The notes beneath the pieces are model-generated. The model worked only from the letters and a program-made list of their open reading frames with translations. It ran no database searches and was not told the origin of the DNA. A program made the position numbers and the translations under genes. From Magicicada septendecula (Eukaryota; Arthropoda; Insecta; Hemiptera; Cicadidae), in contig CM068373.1 in the NCBI GenBank assembly GCA_034769895.1, positions 19,263,967-19,327,966 of the forward strand: DNA of 64,000 nucleotides, given 5' to 3'. Each line of letters begins with the position of its first letter. Position 1 is the first letter of the stretch. Shown here one piece after another: positions 21,150-30,640 of the stretch.

Positions 21150-23165
21150 CTGCCCCCTCCTTAAGCCTGTTCGTCCCGAACTGGCAAAGCGTCTTCGAAG
21201 TAATACTCGACCAGGCGATCTAGGTGGCCATCCTTGCGAAGGATAATTTTTCCGTTCTTCGAATTCAGTCTCGTGTGATCCGAACATCACGTTCCCAGGA
21301 ATGCGAATCTTTCGCGTAACCACTAGCTTCGCTGGAATCACTCGCGTTGCGTCAGATACTAATGACCTAAATACCACTAGCTGATCCAAGTTTGTTTGGT
21401 TCTCGTCAACAACCTCTTGCGCAACCTCATCTTCAGCCACTTTACCCTCGGTCGCTTCTATCAGCTCAGGAACAAGCAAGAGTTTTGTCTCGACACCCAT
21501 AGTTGGCTCACCAATCACTTCTTTTGTCGTTATACTTATTTGTACTTCCTCTGCTAGTTCTTCCTCCATTTCCGCTTGCAACAGGGAGGTTTCCTCTTGA
21601 CCAGACTTGTTGAATTTTTCTTCGACTAATGCCACTCGCTTAATCGAATGGTTGGTAGACCCTGTCATTCTAGCCATGCAAAGCTTTATCTTCTCTTGGC
21701 CAACTTTCAGGACATTCTCTCTTAAGTCCACAACGAATCCGTAGGCATTCATAATGTCCGTGCCAAGAATCACTTCATCGACAATATCTGCAACGAGCAT
21801 TTGGTGGCTAAACTCAAGAAGACCCAGGCGTACACGTACGTCTACCTTTCCTAGCACCTTGACGGGGCTTCCAGTCACAGTCTGTATTGTACAAGAGCTA
21901 ATTAGAGGATGGCGGTTACAGACTAAGTCAGGGCGCACAATGGACACTATTGCGCCCGTGTCAACTGTAAATGATGTTGGTTTACCATCCGCAAATCCAC
22001 TAACAATCAAGTTTCCACTGATCTTATGTAGCGTGGAAACTGTGTGCTGTTCTGGGCCTTTACTTCTCCAATTGGTGCGATCAGTCTCTTCTCTCGGTAT
22101 CTTCTTCTCCCAACAGTCTACCTGTAGATGACCACGTTTTCCACAGTTGTAACATTTCGGTCTTCTGTCTTTTTCAAATCGTTGCGACTCTCTTGAACTT
22201 TTGAATTGTTTTTGAATCGTCTCTTTATGCTGTCCGCTATGACGATACTGTGGTATTGGATCCGTTTGGCTACAACGTGATGGCATACTTTGATTAATGT
22301 AGGTCGCCGACTTGGCAGCTTCAAAACGGAGAGCATGAACAAGAGCGTCTGATTTATTATCATGCCGAGCCATTCTTAACACTTGTTGTAACTGACGATC
22401 TCTGATACCGTCAATAAACATAATGAGAGAAATCCACTTCAGGAAGTCCTCCGATTCTTCGGGATAAGCCAATCTCGTCAGTCGGTCGATATTCGCTTCA
22501 AACTCTTGAAGGCTCTCCTCTGAACGCTGTCGCCTCGCTTTAAGTTGTTCACGGTACACTTCGCACAAATGCTGGTCACCGTACCGTAATTCCAAAGCTT
22601 TAGTTAATTCGGCATAGACGTTCTGACTGTTAGATGGCACTTTGTGTATTACCTCTGCGGCAGGTCCTTTTAACGCAAGAACGAGTGAGAGGCCTTTCTC
22701 TTCTTCCGTCCAGTTATTTAAGCGAGCGGCAGCTTCAAATTGGCGATAATAAGTTGCCCAGTGGGTGCTTCCATTAAACGACGGGGCCTTTGCAAAAACT
22801 GACCCTACTTCAGTTAATAGCGTTCTTTGATTTCTCTGATATTTTGAATCTTCTAAGCTTGACATACTTGTTTTCATAGTTGACACAGATTTTTCTATTT
22901 CAGATATTCTGTCAACTTGTTTGTTCAGCTCACCTTGTAACAGGACAAATTTTGCAGTGGTATCCTCTTGTACGAACGTCTTAACGTCGTCTGCTTGACG
23001 GCTAAATTCTTTTTTTTGTCCCTCTGGTATTTCATTTTCACGATTAAGTTTTTCGTCTTGTCGTTTTTCTGCTTCTTCTCTTTCTTGTATTCGTTCTTCT
23101 TTTTGTCGTCTTTCTGTCTGCAACAGCAGCGCCTGTAAATTTTCCATCATCTGACTGGCATCCAT
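20898..23165 (-). CDS. gag-PR: Gag-protease polyprotein
   Basis: A 755-codon open frame whose ATG lies about 90 bases after the 5' LTR. Residues 1-110 are a charged coiled coil. Residues ~125-290 are a retrotransposon Gag/capsid domain (FNGSTHWATYYRQFEAAARL, LKGPAAEV, LELRYG). A CCHC zinc knuckle, CYNCGKRGHLQVDC, lies at ~337-350. An aspartic protease follows at ~385-490 with active site DTGA (~401) and the flap/hydrophobic pair EVILGTDIMNAYGF. After ~600 the protein reads through a deletion of pol, and residues ~673-755 are encoded by the 3' LTR, so the true C-terminus is an artefact. It would form particles and cleave Gag. The protease appears complete. Confidence 0.9.
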   Translation of the reverse strand: MDASQMMENLQALLLQTERRQKEERIQEREEAEKRQDEKLNRENEIPEGQKKEFSRQADDVKTFVQEDTTAKFVLLQGELNKQVDRISEIEKSVSTMKTSMSSLEDSKYQRNQRTLLTEVGSVFAKAPSFNGSTHWATYYRQFEAAARLNNWTEEEKGLSLVLALKGPAAEVIHKVPSNSQNVYAELTKALELRYGDQHLCEVYREQLKARRQRSEESLQEFEANIDRLTRLAYPEESEDFLKWISLIMFIDGIRDRQLQQVLRMARHDNKSDALVHALRFEAAKSATYINQSMPSRCSQTDPIPQYRHSGQHKETIQKQFKSSRESQRFEKDRRPKCYNCGKRGHLQVDCWEKKIPREETDRTNWRSKGPEQHTVSTLHKISGNLIVSGFADGKPTSFTVDTGAIVSIVRPDLVCNRHPLISSCTIQTVTGSPVKVLGKVDVRVRLGLLEFSHQMLVADIVDEVILGTDIMNAYGFVVDLRENVLKVGQEKIKLCMARMTGSTNHSIKRVALVEEKFNKSGQEETSLLQAEMEEELAEEVQISITTKEVIGEPTMGVETKLLLVPELIEATEGKVAEDEVAQEVVDENQTNLDQLVVFRSLVSDATRVIPAKLVVTRKIRIPGNVMFGSHETEFEERKNYPSQGWPPRSPGRVLLRRRFASSGRTGLRRGQCYDSIEQSRRLSNVPERSRRKRVVYVLLNACCENFLALASLRSGARTVSRPQQLRSLREIRRSLEASGVCSVTINTSLRGLSF
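21150..21162 (-). other. Polypurine tract
   Basis: AAGGAGGGGGCAG on the element's strand, directly before the TG of the 3' LTR; it primes plus-strand DNA synthesis. Confidence 0.85.
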
Positions 23166-23236
23166 TGTTTATCGATTAATTACGAATCACACTCGTCTTG
23201 TACAAAGCGTCCCCTGTTTCCACTGTTAACCGTTCT

Positions 23237-23254
23237 ATCCCACTTCTGACACCA
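23237..23254 (-). other. Primer-binding site for tRNA-Leu
   Basis: TGGTGTCAGAAGTGGGAT on the minus strand, one base after the 5' LTR. It is complementary to the 3' end of an insect leucine tRNA (..ATCCCACTTCTGACACCA) over all 18 bases. The tRNA match is from my knowledge of that tRNA. Confidence 0.85.
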
Positions 23255-23255
23255 C

Positions 23256-23838
23256 TGTTACGACGGTCTACTCGATCGTCGTAGGTACAGTGGAAACAAA
23301 ATAAGTACAAGACACCAATCAAGTCACTAATCACACCTTTAATTGTTATAGTAAAACAGTTCGTAATTAACAACACAGTGTCTACAACAAATGAAATGAA
23401 AATTGTTCATACGCAATAAAATGTCCACTAATATTAAAACTCAACTGTCTTACAATTATACCGTCCGAATATAAAACGCAACACTTCACTAATAACTACT
23501 TGGACGTACACCGTAATAACTCGAACCGCTCTGTAAATATCGCACTAATACTCTCGAACCGCACAGTCAAAAATCTCGCATTGAACTCAAAAACTAAGGC
23601 CGCGGAGCGAAGTATTTATAGTTACGCTACACACACCAGAAGCTTCCAAACTGCGTCTTATCTCTCGCAAACTACGTAATTGCTGCGGCCTTGACACAGT
23701 CCGAGCGCCCGAGCGAAGGCTGGCAAGTGCGAGAAAATTCTCGCAACATGCGTTTAGTAGCACGTACACCACACGCTTACGTCGAGATCTTTCTGGCACA
23801 TTCGATAAACGCCTAGATTGTTCTATGCTGTCGTAGCA
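23256..23838 (-). repeat. 5' LTR
   Basis: 583 bp. It contains a TATA box (TATAAATA on the minus strand, 23613-23620) followed by a GC-rich segment. Related solo or partial LTRs lie at 17340, 35035, 44829, 49075 and 58545. Confidence 0.95.
23613..23620 (-). promoter_or_regulatory. TATA box of the 5' LTR
   Basis: TATAAATA on the minus strand; the same element is at tataaata near 45039 in a relative LTR. It would start the genomic RNA. Confidence 0.7.
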
Positions 23839-23842
23839 ATAT

Positions 23843-25586
23843 AATAATAATTTACCAGACTAGAACGAAGCAAATCGTGTAGGCGGTTGATTGATAAATT
23901 TACTGTTCTGGACGATTATGCCGTACGATATTCTTTCTTCGGTTTAATAAAATGGAATTCTTGTCCTGTCCACCTCGGAAATACAGCTCTGTGGATTGAT
24001 TTACAGCCCGATTGATGCTTCTTCTGCAATTCCAGGATCCAAATACGTTCTTCTCTCGGTTGAAGCAATTAGTGATGTTCCGTGTATTTGAAAGGTTATG
24101 AGTTCTAGTGTAGTGTATTTTATTAGTTGTGATACATTGACTCTTTCTATTTGGTTTATTATATCGTCAATTCCTTTCGGATATGGGACAATTCAAGTCC
24201 TTCCTTATAGAATCCAGTTATTTATTTTCTATTGTGATTTCATACTATTGTCTTGTTTGGTTAATTTATACTGGCAAGAGTCATAAATATTATCATTAGT
24301 ATTTTGTATTTTATAATAGTATTTACTAATTTAGTATATTCCGATTAAATAGATATTTCTTGGTTTTTTTAATCTCATCACATTCAGATCATCTAAGGCA
24401 ATTCTTGACAAATCAACAACTTCTTCTTTTCCTGTAGTCCCTAGCAACACATGATTTTTCTTCCTTCCACATGTTTTGAATATAGTGTTTATTTCATACA
24501 TTTTTTGTCTATTCCTAATCAATTTGCTATCCTATCGGAATGTAACTTTACCGATAGTTGGTTTATTATTTTCTACACATATTCTGCTGGTTTTTTAATA
24601 TAAGCCTGTTTCTTTTATATTTACTACCTTTTCGATATTAAACGTTATCAATCGATATCATGGCATTATGGCATTATCATAATTTGTATAAATTGATATG
24701 GTTTATTATATATCATTATTAATTTAATGTTTTTTTCTAGCTCTTCAAACCGTATTCATTAATTATTATTAATTTATGTACCTAACATTTATGTTATGAG
24801 TGGTTATATAGTGGTTTTGGCTGTTAGGCCTTTTATTGTATACGGACCTACCTGTGTTTATAACTGGTAAACATCTATAGCCCCTGTTACATAAATTCAT
24901 ACATATAATCAAATCTTAACTATTAACATTTACATAAACAATTATTTTTTCCATATCTAATGACAATTTTATCTTGACCTATGGATCACATATAAGAAAA
25001 TTCAAATCTATTAACGCTAACTAGCTGCTTCACACGTCATTCTACAACAGTCATTGAATAATACATCTTGTTTCATTATCTTTCATTAACTCAACACATA
25101 TTTGGTATAACATAACATAAACTTTATCATAACATTTGTTGTCACAAAATAATATCTTTTAACTCAAAATCCTTACTTGCTATTGCTATAAAGTAAATTA
25201 TTGTTTCATTTTTGTTTGCTTTCCACTGTACATATATCATTAACTATTATCTAACTTACAGGTTCGTTTATTCTGGTTAATACCACCTTGCATCCTTATT
25301 TACCTTTATCTATAATTATAAATGTAATTATTAGATTTTTTTTCTATCATGGGGTTAGATATTGACTTGTTTATTATTCTGTTAACCTTGTTTTTATGTA
25401 ACATGAATGCTAGCATTTCTGTTGCGTTACAATATTAATCACAATTAGTCACTTACTAAAGTCACAATTAACTTCTTGGATTTCGTTGTCCATGACGTGT
25501 CCGTTGATTAACTAAATATAATTATACCACTACCGACTCAGAACACAAAGTTTTTAATTGGTAAAAACGTAAAAGTTTTACCTTAT
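23843..25586. other. AT-rich, no recognisable feature
   Basis: No long frame, repeat or RNA seen. One 63-codon minus frame (24331-24522) resembles nothing I can name. Confidence 0.5.
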
Positions 25587-25629
25587 AGCCTGAACCAGTT
25601 TTCGCTTATTATAAGCTTCGTCAGAGGCT
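25587..25629 (-). ncRNA. Hammerhead ribozyme, best-formed copy
   Basis: Minus strand: a 5-bp stem I (AGCCU/AGGCU), CUGACGA, an extra A, a 5-bp stem II (GCUUA UAA UAAGC), GAAA, stem III AAC/GUU with a UG loop, cleavage triplet UUC. All core bases are intact and every stem pairs, the most complete of the set. Confidence 0.75.
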
Positions 25630-25960
25630 GCCACTGGGAGCACTGTCCGTCTTGTTCTTGGCGACGGTGTCGTCTTTTGAAGGATCGATGTTGTGTGTGT
25701 GTGGGGTGTGATATGATCGAATAATGCGTGTGATTTGAATTGTGTCTGTTCATTTAGGATGTCGTTTTTATGTGTTTGTGTGTGTTTGTATATTTCCAAT
25801 TGTTCAAGAGTGTCTAGTTTTCGGCCTTTTGTGTGTACGTGTAGAATATCCATGTTATTGCCGATGTTTTTGTATGTGTGGTTTGCTTCAATGAGGTGGT
25901 TTGCAAAAGGTGGATTCGGTAGTGGAGTGTAGTGCCTTTGTGTGTCCACTGTATCACAAT
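25587..25960 (-). pseudogene. Penelope-like element, C-terminal remnant
   Basis: On the minus strand about 80 codons match the end of a Penelope GIY-YIG protein: NPPFANHLIEANHTYKNI, then LEQLEIYKHTQTHKNDILNE and an SHALFDH-like end. The same order is seen in the copy at 36250-36609. The upstream GIY and YIG parts are lost or scrambled. The open frame runs on through the ribozyme at 25587-25629, which lies just after the true coding end, as in Penelope-like elements. Confidence 0.7.
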
Positions 25961-26569
25961 TAACTTTTATATTGTGTCCATGCCTTATATGACTGTTACA
26001 CCTTGATACCCGTAAAAGATAACCAAAATGAATTCCTTCGTAACTTAAACGTAGCGAACACTTTGTGATGGACACAGAGAACATACGAAAAGTGAAAACG
26101 AAATTATACTTGGAAAGTAAGGACACAACTAAGTAACGCCTTTAAAAGACAATTACACAGCAGAAACGCTTAATGAAATCGCATAACATTAAGCACACGA
26201 CATATTGCAGCGAAATCTACTTTGTAAGCTTTTAAAGTCTGTGATTACACGGCCTGTAAAAGCGTGGATTACTGGAATCTGGATTTGCAAAGCAGGAATG
26301 TTTACATGAGATCGATAAGCATCGTTGGCTACTACGATTTTTTCTGGTAATAAAGAACCAGGAAAACGCATTGTCACAATATGTTTGCTAACATTCACAG
26401 AAAAAACCCACATCTGCGAAATAATAGTTCACGTTGAGGAAGATGGCAAATAAATGGACAGATACCTTTGCTAGTTAATTTTAAAAACGAGCTTCATACA
26501 CAGTGAATAAGAATTAGGCCAAACAACTTTATTACACAAATGGTACTGTTGAATAGTTATTCTTATTCT
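25961..26569. other. No recognisable feature
   Basis: Possibly includes scrambled Penelope coding DNA up to ~26120; the rest is unassigned. Confidence 0.4.
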
Positions 26570-27250
26570 GATAGTTCCTATCCTTTTCGGATGTTGGATA
26601 TCATAGACACTATTTTAACTTTCTGTACTGCTGCACGGATTAAGTCAGTTGTATTCATGCGAAACCAGGTCCTTAAATTTCTCAGCCATGATATCCTCGG
26701 TCGCCCAACTCCTCTCTTTCCAAGTACTTTTCCCTGTAGTATGGACTGCAGTAAGTAAAATCTCTGTTCATTTCTCATAAAATGTCCCAGAGACTGAAGC
26801 TTTCTTATCTTCACTGTGTTAATATCTTTCCTATCTTTCTTCATCTTTCTAAGAACTTCAACATTAGTTATATGTACTGTCCATGAAATACTCAGTATTC
26901 TACGACAGAGCCACATTTCTAAAGATTCCAATTTCTTAGTTCTGTCTTCAGTCAAAGTCCAAGATTCTACACCGTAGAAGAGGACCGCGAATACGTAACA
27001 GCGTAAAAGTCTCATCTTTGTGTTTATTGTTAAATCATGACTTTTGAATAAACTGCTCATTCTAGTGTACACTGTTCTTGCTTTTTCAAGTCCGCCTTTT
27101 CTTTCTTGAGAGTGGTCCTATTGTTCATTGACTATAGTACCAAGATATGTAAATTGGCTTACTCGTTCAACTGGCCTCTGGTTTATTATATTAAGGGTGC
27201 AGTTTGTGAACTTGTTGTATATAATTAATAAAGCTATATTATGTTCAATT
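26570..27250 (-). pseudogene. LINE reverse transcriptase, C-terminal part
   Basis: The minus strand has a 164-codon open frame (26578-27072) with LFYGVESWTLTEDRTKKLES, MWLCRRILSISW, LGHFMRNEQRFYLL and GVGRPRISWLRNL, the connection/tail region downstream of a LINE reverse transcriptase. Upstream, to ~27250, further frames give LNIINQRPVERV and FTYLGTIVNEQ, the segment after the YADD box. The YADD itself is missing, so the copy is 5' truncated and inactive. Confidence 0.75.
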
Positions 27251-27840
27251 GCGTGTAGTTATACGAATCATTTCTTCCAGAAATATATTTGTGTCATCAA
27301 CGCGTGATGCTGTACCGAATCACGATGGCCAGCCATCAAGCCTGGATCCATGTGTGATACAACTTTCTACCATGGGGAATGGGGAAATGAAAGTAGAATT
27401 TCGATTCATGAGGAGGCGGACAGTATCTTAAGATACTTATTATTAAGTACGTAATTTATCACTTACAAAGCCTTCCAGATTTCTATCCCCCTTAAAAGGT
27501 AAAACGGCATAAAGTACGTGAAAAGACACGTAATCTGTATGGACACGCGGTGCTTAGTTTAGCCCACTATGCGCGCTTGTACAGAACACACGTCCAGTGT
27601 GTATGTGTTTGTAATCCACTTGTCTGCTAATTCCGATTTCAGTAAAACAACGAAGAAACTCAAAAGTACGCCCTTGGGGATTTAATATTAATCTACTGAA
27701 CCGATTTGGTTATGCTTTGTGTACTTTAAGTACTGGTATGTACTCTTCAGGCTCGGTGACCAGGAGGACTCGTGCTGCGAGATTTCTCTACACCTTTAAC
27801 TTTTAAGGTAAGAAAACACTCCCATAATCTCTAGTACATT
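27251..27840. other. No recognisable feature
   Basis: No gene or repeat recognised. Confidence 0.5.
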
Positions 27841-27844
27841 ACTT

Positions 27845-28545
27845 TTTTGTTTGCGTATGATCCACTATGGACTACAGTTGGTTCAACTGGTTTCCCTCTT
27901 CTTCTTCTCTCTCTTCCCCTCTCCCACATCTCTTTCATTCTTGATCGATGTCTCTCCCTCCTTTCCTCAGTTTAGATGGCACCTGTCTTCTTATTGGGGT
28001 TTTCCTGAAAACCTTGGGCATTTTTAAATTTCTTGTTGAGTGGCAAGCACTTGAGTAATCTGGAGTTCGTCTATTTCCTTTTTTTTTAACCACGTATTGG
28101 TCATTTTGAGCTTTTTCAAATGGTTAAAAAGTTTCCCTGTTAGTCTGTCAGGATTCATTCTTTGAACATATCCGTAGAAAGTAATTTTTATTTTTCTAAT
28201 TACGTTTGTGATTTTCTCAACACGTGTGTACAGCTCATTATTGTGGCATTTCTGTACGGTTCTCCATTTTTTATTGGTTCTTAGATTTTTCTTAATAGTT
28301 TCCTTTCTGTGACTTCCAGTTCTTCCATCATCTTTTCTTGTTGAGAATCAGGCACTCAGCTGCATAAAATACTTCCGGGCGAATTACTGTTGAATAATGC
28401 CTAAGTGTGGCATTAATGAATATTGATTTCTTGTTATATGTGTTGTTGGTTAAATGGTAAGCAACTTTCATCTTATTAACTAGTGCTTTAATGACTTCTT
28501 TCTCTGAGACATTGTGTTCAATAACTTTATTAAAGTATTTTACTA
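27845..28545 (-). pseudogene. LINE C-terminal remnant, family shared with 36823-37035
   Basis: Minus-strand frames contain YVQRMNPDRLTGKLFNHL, KKEIDELQITQVL, and a tail of about 190 bp that closely matches 36823-37035 on the other strand (aggacaggtgccatct-type segments). The motif order (RMxxDRL, IxxDL) is that of the LINE at 56083-57130. Many stops; inactive. Confidence 0.6.
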
Positions 28546-28811
28546 TATTTAAAAATGTAATTTACCGCGTTAACCAGAGGAGTTTAGAAAAAGAGTGGAG
28601 GAAATAAATATTATGGGGTCCCATCTCCATCTCCTAACAAAACGTTTTGCAAATACACAGAATTATTTATAATTTAGAGCTCTATAATTTGTATAATGGT
28701 GTGGTCACCTTTATTAAATTAAAAATATTAGAATGAGCTGGGTATATTATACGTTAATAATAAATTATATAATATTTATTATATAAGATTATATAAAAAA
28801 TTCTAGAAAAG
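28546..28811. other. AT-rich spacer
   Basis: No feature seen. Confidence 0.5.
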
Positions 28812-29257
28812 ATGAGCTATTTTAATTATGTGAGAAATGACATTGGTTATGATAGGAATTATGATATTGATGTTAAGTTCGAGGTACGTCGAGATACAAA
28901 ATTAAAGTTCTATAAACTAATGGCAGTCCCTGTACTGTGCTATGGGTGTGAACTATGGACAACAACCAAGACACACGTCAAAATGGCGTTCTTAAGAGGA
29001 GTTAAACGGTGATCTAAACTTGACCGTACAAAGAATGAGGCCATGAGAGAAGAGTTACAAGTTTTTAACTCGAATGACAAATTATAAGACTACAAACAAC
29101 GATATACAGAACACTTGGAAAGAATATCAGATTCCAGACCGGCGAAACAAGTCTGGAAATACAAACCTATAGGACACAGGTGTGTGGGTAGACCCAGGAA
29201 TAGATGGCTGGAGGATCTTTGAGGACGGAACAGGCAGCATCTTGCCTATGCCGTGTT
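28812..29257 (+). pseudogene. LINE C-terminal remnant with GAT-repeat tail
   Basis: The frame starts MSYFNYVRNDIGYDRNYDID and gives FYKLMAVPVLCYGCELWTTT, then after a stop LERISDSRPAKQVWKYKPIG and CVGRPRNRWLEDL. This is the last part of a LINE reverse transcriptase of the same family as 39773-39957. A (GAT)n microsatellite follows at once. Confidence 0.7.
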
Positions 29258-29308
29258 GTGAAGATGATGATGATGAAGATGATGATGATGATGAAGATGA
29301 TGATGATT

Positions 29309-29375
<67 letters not shown>
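29258..29375. repeat. (GAT)n microsatellite, LINE 3' tail
   Basis: Long GAT/ATG repeat with a few interruptions, directly after the LINE end. Frames encoding poly-D, poly-M and poly-H across it are artefacts. Confidence 0.9.
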
Positions 29376-29376
<1 letters not shown>

Positions 29377-30266
29377 ATATGCAAACCATTGGACTAGAAT
29401 AGACGATATATTTTAGAGAATTAATAACATGAATTACCCACATGTATGATAAATAAATATACGTTTACGCGCTCTCATTTTGTAACTAGTGGTGTTAAAA
29501 GTAACGAAAAACAAAATACACTAGTTCAAAATAATTTCCCTTGTCTGCTTTCGGCAAACAAGTTTAAAGATGGTGTAATTTTTTATGTATATCCAGTTAC
29601 AACTAGAATGGAAAAACTAAGTTTGGACACAAAAATAAATAAATAAAAGGTCTCTCGCCAAACAGAGAACACTAGAATAGGCTTTTAACACTATTAAAAG
29701 ACAAATATAGGCTTTTAACACCAGACAAGACAAATAATGTCCGACGTTTTCCGACGAGTCAGTACTGCTCGTATATTTTTCCAAGCTTAGAGTAATTTCA
29801 TTCAACAAAAACACGAGAACTCTATTTTACGTACAACAGCTTGCTGGTTTGAGTGCGTCGGCTGTAAATAGTTCTTGTTGACAAGAGTTTTCGTCGCTAT
29901 CGTAAAAAAATTACTTTGCTTTTTTGTATGAAACTAGTCAGAACAGTGTTAATGATTTAACGCGTCACTCGTGAAAACAGTTTTCGACGTAGCAAAATGT
30001 CAGTCAGCTGATCCCAATAGAATAAAGTATTGAACATACGCTACAATACAAATGGCATTCAAACGATACCTCGGACACTTCAGTCGTCTATAACGTGATG
30101 TAAAGAAGAAGAATAAGAATTATTTATTCATTTAAATAATTGCTCAATTAGTGTAAGATTTCAACGGGTAATTCAAGTTTATGTCAATTTCTTAATTAAC
30201 TATTTTCTAAATTACCTTATTTTACAATTAATTAATAGGTCAATTAAGTAAAGTATAATTTTAGTA
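29376..30266. other. No recognisable feature
   Basis: A short imperfect duplication (aggcttttaacac at 29678 and 29710) is the only structure seen. Confidence 0.5.
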
Positions 30267-30640
30267 CTTCTTCTTCTTCTTCTTCTTCTTCTTATTCACT
30301 ACATGGCTTGGGTCATAGACCGTTTCATTTTCACAATGTCTCTGACCATTGTTTCCAGAGTCTTCCACGATCTCTCGTCCCCACTGGACTATATTCAAAC
30401 GCTTGTTTAGGAATCACGGGACTTCCAATTCTGCCTGTATTCCTTTATTCTATCCAGAACCGTCTGTAACTTCAGGCTTTTCCTTATGTTGTCGTTTCGT
30501 AGACGATCTCTCAAACTGCACCTTAACTGCTCTTAAAAAGTTAATTTCCGAGGCCCGTATTTTTGAAATATCTTTTTGCAGGAGACTCCATACATTAAAG
30601 TCGGCACATCCACGACCCTATGGAACTTTAGCTGTGTCTC
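30267..30640 (-). pseudogene. LINE C-terminal fragment with GAA-repeat tail
   Basis: The minus strand gives ASEINFLRAVKVQFERS and, after frame changes, a tail segment with WGREIVEDSGNNG. The (TTC)n tract at 30267-30292 is its (GAA)n tail. Badly decayed. Confidence 0.5.

Larger units (their letters stand above)
20567..23838 (-). mobile_element. Young Gypsy-like LTR element, Gag-protease only
   Basis: A complete 3272-bp insertion on the minus strand with two 583-bp LTRs (20567-21149 and 23256-23838) that read as identical, TG..CA-type ends, and target duplication ATAT (20563-20566 and 23839-23842). A tRNA-Leu primer site, gag plus protease, and a polypurine tract lie between. RT, RNase H and most of integrase are absent: the frame passes from just after protease into what looks like the last ~35 codons of pol in another frame, ending at a TAA at 21161-21163. 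It must have moved with enzymes from an intact relative, unless it lost pol after a very recent insertion. Confidence 0.95.

Noticed and set aside
29182-29443. Poly-D, poly-M and poly-H frames
   Set aside because: Translation of the (GAT)n LINE tail.
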